This document shows positions 11,549 to 31,700 of a stretch of 64,000 bases of DNA, piece after piece; position 1 is the stretch's first letter; each line of letters begins with the position of its first letter. The translations under genes and the position numbers were made by a program. Origin of the DNA: Galbula dea (taxonomy: Eukaryota > Chordata > Aves > Piciformes > Galbulidae); the NCBI GenBank assembly GCA_013399015.1, contig VWZX01009115.1:1-64000 (forward strand), read 5' to 3'. The notes below the pieces were generated by a model. That model made no database searches, was not told the origin of the DNA, and saw nothing but the letters and a program-made list of their open reading frames with translations.

Positions 11549-11566
11549 GCACACACACACACACAC
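11549..11566. repeat. (CA)n microsatellite
   Basis: A short uninterrupted CA dinucleotide run in the proposed SSR1 3' UTR. Confidence 0.9.
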
Positions 11567-12049
11567 AGAGGCTGTGCTGTGTGCAGGCTGCAGAGAATCC
11601 AGTTACTCACTGGCAAAGAAAACTGCCTCCAGGTTCTGACAGGGCCATGAGAGGATCCCAGAGAGATTAAGTCACCAGACATTCAGATTAGGGGGAGGAG
11701 GAAACCAAAATCCTTCAAAGATGGTGTCTAGGTGACACACCAGCATTGCAGAGAACTCTAAAGGCACGTTCTGGGTAAGGTGGTTCTGTCAAGAGCAGCT
11801 GCTTCCAGAGGCAGGCACAAGTCTTCATGGTTACCTTCTCCTCTCCCCACCCCCCCAAAAACTGACAAACAGAGAAGTGCATTTTCAGTAATACCAACAG
11901 CATTCAGTTAATCTGTTCAGTCCAAATAGTTAGCAGTGTTTTCTTGAGAGTGAGATGGATTCTCTGCACTCCTCCAATCCAAAAAAACCCCAAAACTAAA
12001 CCCCAAGAGGCAGGATTAGGAAAGGTTCAACTGTTGGCCTAGGGAACAT

Positions 12050-21679
<9,630 letters not shown>

Positions 21680-21682
<3 letters not shown>

Positions 21683-21690
21683 GATGGCGG
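21680..21690 (+). promoter_or_regulatory. YY1-type site overlapping the SSR1 start codon
   Basis: ATGATGGCGGC (plus strand) matches the YY1 core ATGGCGGC. YY1 sites at or just inside start codons are common in housekeeping genes. A second ATGGCGG lies at about 21,628 within SSR1 exon 1. Confidence 0.5.
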
Positions 21691-22726
21691 CAGTGACGGT
21701 AAGCCTTCCCCAAACCCCCGATCCCCAACAACCGGCCGGCGCCTTCCGTTAAGGGCTGTCTAAATGGCGACAACCTCCACTCGGGGCCACTCCCGCCCCG
21801 AGCCCAGCCCTGGCCCCGCCTCTCCTTCGCGCCGCAGCGGACGTGGCTCCGCCGGGGAGGAGGTGGCACGGCCACGTGACTGTGACCTCACTCTTTCCTC
21901 TATCACTTCCACTTCCGCCTGCAGCTGCGGGGTGGGATGAGCGCCATTTCCGGTTTAAAAGAGGCGGGAGTTCGGTTTCCCGCTGGCTGTTAGGGTTACG
22001 GAGATCGGTAGCGGGAGGGGAATCAGCTTGAGGTGTAAGCTGGGTAGCCTGGCCTGGGGTGGAGCGGATGCTGCGAGTGGCTTCACGGTGTGGCTGGGGC
22101 GTTCCCTCAGTGTAGGGTAGGACTCCAGCAGCCTGTGCAAGACGTGGCTTTAATCTCCCCGTGGGAGGTGTTGCCTGCCGTTGTCGGGGCCGTCGTGGCT
22201 ACAGCAGGTGGACGGAGTAGGTCTGGGAGGGCAGGGTTGCTTCTGTGTCAGCTTGCCTTTGGCTCTTGGTAGTGGGAGAGGCCGTGCCTTAGATTGTTTG
22301 GGATGCAGGGAATGCCTGTTGTGTTTGCCTTGAGGGGAGGAGTAAAATCTAATAGCTAAAGATTACGTGAGCTAGCGGTGTGTCCAAGGAGGACACCATC
22401 GCCTTCAGCTGGACTGTGGCGTAAATGGTCATTTACAGTAAAGAGGGCTGGAAGATGCCAGAGTTTTAAGGCAGGATTAATTAACATTACCCAGACGCAC
22501 CACAGACGAGTATTTGTTTACTATCTGTAGTTGGTGAGAGTTCGAAAGCCGTGGCTGCCGGGTTTCCACGGGTTACCGGCGCCGTAGCCAACCCTCTCCC
22601 AGCAGAGGCGTTTCGAGCCGATTTGGTACGGCCGCGGGTTTCTTCTTGTCACTTCGGGGTTGCCGTAGGGAGCGGCCTAGCGCTCGGGGCCACGCCTGCC
22701 GCCGCCGCTAGCAGCCCGGCGCTGCT

Positions 22727-25700
22727 ATGGATTACCGGGCGCTAGCCAGGAGCCAGGTCGTGCCCGGGCAGTTTGACGATGCGGATTGCTCCGACAGGTA
22801 GGAGGCGGCCGGGGGCTGGGTGTGCGACTGTACCGTTGGGAAGCGAGGCCCTGGAGGGGGGCCCGGCCGCGGTTCCCGAGCGGTTCTCGCAGGCCCGGTC
22901 GGAGCCTTTCCTCGCAGGGGCCGCGGTGTGCTCGCTCTCGGCTTGCTTTTGGTGATTTGTGGTTCCTGCTTCACCGCAAACAATGGGCAGGCCCACCTGC
23001 CGGTTGGAGGTGGGCGAGGAAATGCCGTGGTGTTACTTGAATGGAGCTGAACGTGCGAAACCGAGGAGGAGAACAGGGAGTTATTAAAGACAGCACAGAG
23101 TCCTAGCATGGTAGGGAATGAAAGGAACATCTAGTCCAACTCCCCTGCTAAAGCAGGGTCGCTCACAGCACGTTGCTCACAGTCACCTCCAGCTGGGGTT
23201 GGAATCTCTCCAGAGGAGACTCCACAGCCTCTCTGGGGAGCCTGGGCCAGGGCTCCCATCACTTTCACAGAGAAGTTTTTCTTCTGTTTATGTGGAACCT
23301 CCTGGGTTCCAGTTTGTGCCCAGTACCCCTTGGGCTGTCCCTGGGCACTGCTGAGCACAGTCTGGCCCCAGTGTCTTGCCCCCAGCCTTCAGCTCTTGCT
23401 CAGCATTGATCAGATCCTCTGTGGGTCTGCTCTTCTCCAGGCTAAGCAGCCCAAGGGCTCTCAGCCTTTCCTTTTCCCAGAGCTGCTCCAGTGCCCTCAG
23501 CATGTTCCTAGCTTTTTCTGGATTCTCTCCAGTAGCCTCTCTTGAAGTGGGGAGCCCAGAACCAAACACCCTACACCTGCTGTGGGCTGACTAGGGCAGA
23601 GTAGAGGGGGAGGGAGAACCTCCTCAATCTGTTGGTTGCACTCTCTTAATGCACCTCACTTTGGAAAATTACTTTGATTCTTCTGGGAATTAAAGCTCAT
23701 TTTGTGTTGTACTGAAAACCTAGAACTCTTTATATTTAGTGGGAAGTGAAGAAGAATGGTCTTGTGTTCTAAGTTCAAACTGTTTTCTTTCCAGTTGAAT
23801 TAAATGTCAAACACTAACTGCTTTGGGGCAGCACTGATGTGGTGAAGATGATCATTTAAATGTCGTCCATTCTTTAAAGGCTGTGACATCCTCATATATC
23901 TTGCTGAAAGGCAGCTGAAGTGAAAAGCATCTCCTGGAGAGCTAACCTTGTGAAACCATGTGTTGGGATAAATGTATTGATTTTTGGATGACGCTAACAA
24001 TTCCTTGTAGCTACATAAACATCTGTGTTTGTTTGAAGTGAGTTTACAGAAGACACAGAATCAGCTCAGGAAGGGGAGGTCCCTGAGAACGGCCAGCCAT
24101 GCTTGTGTAAAGAAGTCACTAGTGAGGAAGGAGATGGTGATGATGACAATGACGATGAAGAGGAAGATGAAGACTGGGACTGGGATGATGAGCTGGGAAG
24201 ACTCACCAAGCGTCACAGTGCTGCTGGATGCAATCCACAGGTATGCTGAGGGCTGTTCTGCGAGTATCAAGGGTGCCCAGGAGCAGATGGGGCTAATGGG
24301 CAGGGTTTGTTCTCTACTGGTGTGTGTTGAGCATAAATGCAAGCAGGAGTTTTTCTGTGAGAGCATCTCCTTCCATTGTGCATGTTGCAGTGCCATGCCA
24401 TGTGTTGTCCCAGAGCTGCTCTGGATTTCCTTGTCTCAAACCCTGTTGCTGGATTCTGTTTTGTCACTGTAGTTTTTCTTCTGTTCTTTGTCTTTCTCAG
24501 CTTTTCTTTATTTGCCTGCCGTGATCTCTGCTTACATCTTTGTCCTCTGGGGTTCTGAGCACCTTCTCTGGTCTTTCTGTTTAACTTTCAGACCATAGCT
24601 GCTTGTCAGTCCCAGGGTTATGTTCTGGACTAGGAGTGAAGAAAAGAAAGCCTAAGAAATGGAGGGAACTGCTGGAGAGGATTAAGTGTATGCTGTTGGC
24701 ATGGAAACTCTGGCATATGCAGGGTGAAAACACCTGTGCTCTGAGAACTAGTGTCCTTCTTGCCCTTGAGTTGGACACTGGAAGTTCAAAGCCTCTTTTT
24801 CTTATTGATACCAACATAGCAGAGTAGCTGAGAGCAATTAGTGGTGCTGGTCAGAGGATGTGTCTGACTCACAGCTCTGCTCCTGGGGGCTTTATGCTTG
24901 CCTGTAAGTAGAGATTCCTGCTGTCCAGTGTTGGTGAGATTGTATTCAGCTGTTAATTGTTTGGAGAAGACTATCTGTAAGAGAAGACAGTATCTTAGGA
25001 AGTTTGCTCTGTTCATTGTCTTCTTTCTCTTGGCTCCCATCTGCTGTTTCTCTTCCTTTTCCAGATTAAAACAGAGTATTAATATGAGAGCCTTGCAGCT
25101 CAGCTCCCAGATTAAAACTAACCCTGAATTGGGGCACTCTTTGGACATTCAACTGCTGTGTCACCTGTATTTAATAGAGGAAAATCTGATGCCTATCCCT
25201 TTCCTCACCCTTTCTGGGTTTCCTTTCGCAGCTCTGGGCCTAGGCATTTGAGCTGGCAATGCCCTGCTGATGCTGGCTGGCTCTCAAAGGGCTGTTTAAA
25301 GAAGGCAACTTCTGTTAGCAAATCTATATATTAACAAATGCTTTGTTTCAGGGAAACAGGCAGACTCCAAACTCCACTGCAGCAAAACTCTCCACCCCTA
25401 CAGACAAGGCTCTGAGGAAATTTGAACATAAGATTAATTTAGGTGAGTTTAATGGCATTATCTTTTTGTATGAAAGCAGACAGCACTCTGTGGTGTTCTT
25501 AGCCTAATTCTGCTTACCTTAAGCCATCTCTCTCTGGATTGAGTTAACCATTGCCAAACAGATGAAAAAATGGGTTTTGCATACTTGAAGTGGTCTTTAG
25601 TCTCCATTCATGAGCCTGTTAGGGCTACATGTAGCTTTGACCGGAGCCTTTTGACAGGGGAGTAAACAGCTTGTGTTTTCCTTCATGGCAAAGTGGTTCT

Positions 25701-28700
25701 AAAATGAAGGTTCAGAAGCTTGGTGCTGCTATGTACACCCCAATATACAGCTTTGACACAGCTAGCAAGGAATCAAACACCATCTCAAATAGATTATGGG
25801 GAGAGAAGCCTGGAGGCTGTTCCTTATTCCAGAAACCTAGCAAGGTGGGGGTTGGAAGGGACCTCTGGGGTTCATCCAGTCCAACCTCCCTGCTAAAGCA
25901 GGGTCACCCACAGCAGCTTGCCCAGGGTCACCTCTGGCTGGGGTTGGAATCTCTCCAGAGAAAGAGACTCCACAACCTCTCTGGGAAGCCTGGGCCAGTG
26001 CTCCAACACCCTGACACCAAACAAGTTTCTCCTCCTGTTCACGTGGAACCTCCTGGGTTCCAGTTGGTGCCCAGTGCCCCTTGGCCTGTCCCTGAGCACC
26101 ACTGAGCAGAGTCTGGCCCCAGCCTCTTGCTGCCACCCTTCAGTTTTTGCTCAGCACTGATCAGATCCCCTCTGGGTCTGCTCTTCTCCAGACTAAGCAT
26201 GCCCAGGGTTCTCAGCCTTTCCTTCTGCCAGAGATGCTCCAATACCCTCAGCATCATCATCTCACTCTGTTCAAAACAGTGCCATTCAGTTGTGATAGGG
26301 AAAGGTGAACACATGTAATGATGAGACATTATCCAAAAGGCACCACTTCAGGATGGCCTGACATCCCCTGGGACTGTTTCAGTCAGCTGTGTTGCTCCAT
26401 TGTAGTCCTGCTTTGGAATGGAGAGAGAGTGGAGAGCTAGGCTGACTCTTGGGATGCAGCTGAGCTTCTGTGCTTGCTTCAGAGAGCTCTGCTTGGGCTG
26501 TAACATTGTGTTCTGGCATGTCAGCTGGCAGCAGAGTTGCAGGGGCAGTTCTGAACACAGGAGATGTCTTTGGGTTTGGCTTTTTTCATTTCTTTTTCTG
26601 TCTTTTTCAGATAAACTCAATTTTGATGACTCTGTTATAAACAGAGTCACAGAAAAGTCTAGGCAGAAGGAAGCAGACATGTGAGTATTAGTTCTGTGTT
26701 CAGTTAAGTTGAACCCAGGAGAGCAGTTCTTACTTCCTAGTGTGGTCCAGAGGTTTTATTAAGTTTATTAAGAGAAGCAGAAGCTGCAAGGGGTCTGCAT
26801 GCAGTTTGCCTTCTGCTTTTGAACTGTTTGGTCTCTGGATCATCTGCCTAAATCATTCCAAGGCTTTCTCTCTTCTCTCACTGCCACTGGTAGCTCACTG
26901 ATGCTTTTGGGCTTCTTTTGTGTTTCTTTGTGTGTGTGGTGGTTGTTTTTTGGTCCCCTGCCTGCAGGAGAAAGCTCTGCTGTTGTGTGAACTGAAAGCT
27001 TTGCTTCTTGAGGCTGTCATTGTTGACAGAAAGTGGGATGGTTTAGTCTGTGAGTACTGAGGCCCTGGGTGAGATGAGAGCCTTTATTTTCCCTCCTGCT
27101 AGGTACAGAGTCAAAGACAAGTCAGACAGAGCAACAGTGGAACAGGTAAGTCCTCAACTCATCTCATTTCTCTTTTGACTGCCACAAATCAAAGTGGAAT
27201 TTTGGCACCAACAATGGATAGATATAAAACGGAGACTCTAGGACCAGAGCTTTGCCTTGGAATTCTGTTTCCCTTGTTATCCTGAAGAGACCTGATGTTT
27301 CTTTGTGTGTCTTGTGTGAAGGTTCTGCTTGCTTCCATAAGCATTTTGGAACTGACACAGAGCAGGTATCTCAAGAGAAACCCTGTTTAACACAATTAGA
27401 ATTGTAGAATCATAGTCATTAAGGTTGGAAAAGACCTCAAAGATTTTTTCAGGGAGTTGCAGAGAGGGAGAAGGTTTCCCCTGAGCCTTCTCTTCTCCAG
27501 GCTAACCAACCCCAGTTCCCTCAGCTGCTCATGTAGAGGTAGCTGAAGGACATAAGCTTAGCTTAAAACAAAATGTGGAAATACTCTTCTAGAATCCTGG
27601 CAAAATTGTGGGTGGTTGCTGTTTGGATTCTCATCTGATCCTTCCTTAGGAATAGTCTCCTCCTGGTGCTAAGAGTGGGCTGTGGTGTTAGGCTTTGTCC
27701 TTTTCCCATGGTGCTGACTCTTCTGCATTCCATTGGAGGTGCTGGACCCAAGGACTCGAATGATTCTCTTCAAGATGCTGTCTAGAGGTGTCATATCAGA
27801 AATCAATGGCTGCATCAGCACAGGGAAGGAGGTAAGTTTTAGTACAAAGGACATCATCATCTGTTTCTCAGCCAGCTAGGTGGGAGATCTGGGGAAGTAC
27901 CTGACTTTAGCACTGCTTTTTGTGGATGTGCTGCTTGGTGGGAAGTTGTCGCAGGGTAAGATAGAATGCAGTTCACGTCAGAGGAAATAAGCTTCCCCAA
28001 GCATGAAAGGTTTCTCAGAAGCCTTAAATGTTATCTTACATCTCTGGATCTTGTCCATTGTATGTTGCAACTGAGATTTTTGTGCAGAACACAGTGCCTG
28101 ATAAACCATGGTTAAAAGCAGGTCATGCTTTCTCCAGGCAAGACTTTGCATGCAGGTCAGAGCAGCTCCACATGGAATCCTCGAACCCCTTTGGGTTGGA
28201 GGAGACCTTTTAAGATCATTGAGTTCCAGGTATTAACCTAGCATTGCCAGGTCACCACTAAACATGTCAACACCTAAGATCTGTATAAAATACTACTAAA
28301 TCTTCAAGTAATATTGCAGATGATTAAGACCAGAGCACAAAGTTCCAAGTAAATGAATAAATTGGGTTCTGAATGGGTAATCCCTAGGCTGATATGGTAG
28401 AGTAGGGGTGGGCTGAGCTCCTACCTTTTCATCAGATCTTTTTGATGTGCCAGAAAGAGAAGAGGAGAGAAGGTTCTGTTGGTTTCAAGAGTTTCTTTGC
28501 CTTCTGTAACCTAACAGGCTAATGTGTACCATGCCAGTACTGGGAGTGGGGAGAACAGAGCCATAAAGATTTACAAAACCTCTATTCTGATGTTCAAAGA
28601 CCGGGATAAGTACGTGAGTGGGGAGTTCAGGTGAGTTGGGCTGCTGCCTGCTTTTCCTGGGCCAGAGGAGTTGTTGGAAGGGTGCTAGAGTCACCTCTGA

Positions 28701-31700
28701 ATGCTGCAGTGCCTTGGCTAAGGGTCCCTCTTGTCTCTTCTTTCTTCCAGATTTCGTCATGGGTACTGCAAAGGCAACCCAAGAAAGATGGTGAGGACCT
28801 GGGCTGAAAAGGAGATGAGGAATTTAATCAGGTGAGTCTTCCAGTTTCTGTTTCTGCATGCAAAGGTAACTGGAACTGTTCAGTTGTAGGAGGTAGTCTC
28901 CTGGTGCTAGACTCTGGTTGTCACTACCTTCCAGGCTGTCTGGAGTACTCAGGCAAGTGAAGCTTCCCTGGGGGAGAGAAATGAAAGGGGAGGGAGGAAT
29001 AAAGATATTCTGTTGTCTTGCTGCTCATGGTCTCAGCTCTTCAGTGGCTGAACTTTCTGTCTGACATGACTGGGAAGTGAGGAAGAGCTGGAAATAGCTG
29101 CTGCTGAGTAACAGCACACTGGCTGATGTAGGTTAATCTAGGATTAACCTGAAGTGTGTCAAGAGTATTTGACACAGGAATGCTTACAGAAGGGTCAGAG
29201 CCTGAATGGTGGTGGCTTTTTGGATTCATTCCACAAGTGAGAGTTTCCTGAGCAGAGGAGCTTTTGTGTATTCTGTTTAAAGCATCAGAGCTCCTCTAGG
29301 CACTGGAGCAATGCAAATAGTAGAGTTCGGTTTCATTTTTTGGTGGCTTTGTTCCTCTGTTACAGGTTGAATACAGCTCAGATCCCTTGCCCAGAGCCAA
29401 TTATGCTGAGAAGTCATGTGCTTGTCATGGGCTTTATTGGGAAAGGTGATAGGTAAGTGTCCTTAAAAGCAAATCCCTTGCTTTCTAATTAGCAGCTTTC
29501 CATAAATGTACATTAAAAACAAAGAAACTAACCCTCTGAATTGATCTGCTATTATTTTAGGCCTGTAAAATTAACATGTCATTTCCACATGTGCCTGTGA
29601 CCTGTAGACTAGCCAGACCTCTGCCAGCTTCTGCTGCAGACAACCTGCATCATTCTGAAGGCTCAGTTGCCTGCAAAATGAATTCCCAAAGTGGCTTAAC
29701 CAGAGGTGAAGGCTGGAAAAGCTTGCTAGTCATACATGAAGATAACTTATGGTTTTCTAGTACAAATTGTAATGGAGCACTGTCCAAATTAGCTGGAAAG
29801 AGAGCTCCAGTGTCTCTGGCAAACATGCCAAGATTGCTGACTGTGCACTGAACTGCTCATGATGGCTTCCTCAACACACTTAGTGAGAAGAAGGATCAGG
29901 TACAGACAGCAGCTCAAGTATTTGCAGCTGGTATGTGTCACAGCTGGTATGGTCTGTGGTGGGAGTTGGAAGGGACCTCTGGGGGTCATCCAGTTCAACC
30001 CCCCTGCTCCAGCAGGGTCACCCACAGCAGGTTACCCAAAATCACCTCCAGGTGGGGCTGGAATCTCTCCACAGAAGGAGACTCCACAACCTCTCTGGGC
30101 AGCCTGGGCCAGGCCTCTGACACCTTAACAGCAAAGAAGTTTTTCCTCCTGTTCAGGTGGAACCTCCTGGGCTCCAGTTTGTGCCCAATGCCCCTTGGGC
30201 TGTCCCTGGGCACCACTGAGCAGAGGCTGGCCCCAGCCTCTTACCCTCACCCTTCAGACTCAGCATTGAGCAGATCCCTCTGGGGCTGCTCTTCTCTCCA
30301 GGCTAAGCAGCCCCAGGGCTCTCAGCCTTTCCTCCTGCCAGAGATGCTCCAGTGCCCTCAGCATCTCTGTAGCCTTCTCTACACTCTCTTCATCAGTTCT
30401 TTGTCTCTCTTTAAGTGGGGAGCCCAGAACTGAACACCCTACTCCAGCTGTGGCCTGACTAGGGCAGAGTAGAGGGGGAGGAGAACCTCCAACCTCCTAG
30501 TCACACTTTTCTTCATGCACCCCAGGAGACCACCAGCCTTCTTGGCTACAAGAGCACTCTAGTAGCTCACTGCATCTAACAAGAGGCAACCCAAATTTTG
30601 CCAATATACCAGCACAGAGCTCATGGAAAAGGTGCTTGGCTCTCCCCAGAAATCAAAGCATTCTATGTGCCACTACTCTTACAGTTCCCTGAACCTTCTT
30701 AATGCCCCCTAGGTGAGTCAGGCAGGTGAGTCACTGTGTTACCTGTGCTGCCATTCCCAGGCCTGCCCCTCTGCTGAAGAATGCTCAGTTGTCTGACTCC
30801 AAGGTCCGGGAGCTGTACCTGCAGATCATCCAGTACATGAGGAGGATGTATCAAGATGCCAGACTTGTTCATGCAGATCTCAGTGAATTCAACATGCTGT
30901 ATGTTTTTCCATCTGCCTCTGAATTGTGACAGCTACCATGGATGCATTGGCAGCCTCTCTTGAGTACTGCTCTACCTTGAAGGGAGGGTGGGGTCCTTTC
31001 TGTGGCTGGGTTTTGTAACTTCTGGTAGCTTTGAAACCAGCTCTGAGCTTTCTCTGTTCAAAAATAAAATAACTAAGAAAGGAAGGAAAAAAAAAAGGGG
31101 GGGGGGNCTGCCTTCCAGGCTGTCTGGAGTACTCAGGCAAGTGAAGCTTCCCTGGGGGAGAGAAATGAAAGGGGAGGGAGGAATAAAGATATTCTGTTGT
31201 CTTGCTGCTCGTGGTCTCAGCTCTTCAGTGGCTGAACTTTCTGTCTGACATGACTGGGAAGTGAGGAAGAGCTGGAAATAGCTGCTGCTGAGTAACAGCA
31301 CACTGGCTGATGTAGGTTAATCTAGGATTAACCTGAAGTGTGTCAAGAGTATTTGACACAGGAATGCTTACAGAAGGGTCAGAGCCTGAATGGTGGTGGC
31401 TTTTTGGATTCATTCCACAAGTGAGAGTTTCCTGAGCAGAGGAGCTTTTGTGTATTCTGTTTAAAGCATCAGAGCTCCTCTAGGCACTGGAGCAATGCAA
31501 ATAGTAGAGTTCGGTTTCATTTTTTGGTGGCTTTGTTCCTCTGTTACAGGTTGAATACAGCTCAGATCCCTTGCCCAGAGCCAATTATGCTGAGAAGTCA
31601 TGTGCTTGTCATGGGCTTTATTGGGAAAGGTGATAGGTAAGTGTCCTTAAAAGCAAATCCCTTGCTTTCTAATTAGCAGCTTTCCATAAATGTACATTAA

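Larger units (their letters stand above)
7395..12049 (-). other. SSR1: Candidate long 3' UTR of SSR1
   Basis: Downstream of the SSR1 stop (minus strand) there is no further coding exon. Minus-strand AATAAA hexamers appear near 9,949, 9,125 and 7,412. The last is preceded by a U-rich stretch and looks most like a terminal signal. A long 3' UTR agrees with my recollection that mammalian SSR1 transcripts have multi-kilobase 3' UTRs. One CR1 (8,590-9,105) lies inside in antisense orientation to the transcript. The exact end is inferred. RNA-seq or 3'-end data would fix it. Confidence 0.45.

Noticed and set aside
29933..30433. 166-codon plus-strand frame, repeated identically at 32117-32617
   Set aside because: Largely antisense of a CR1 element, present twice only because of the duplicated assembly block.
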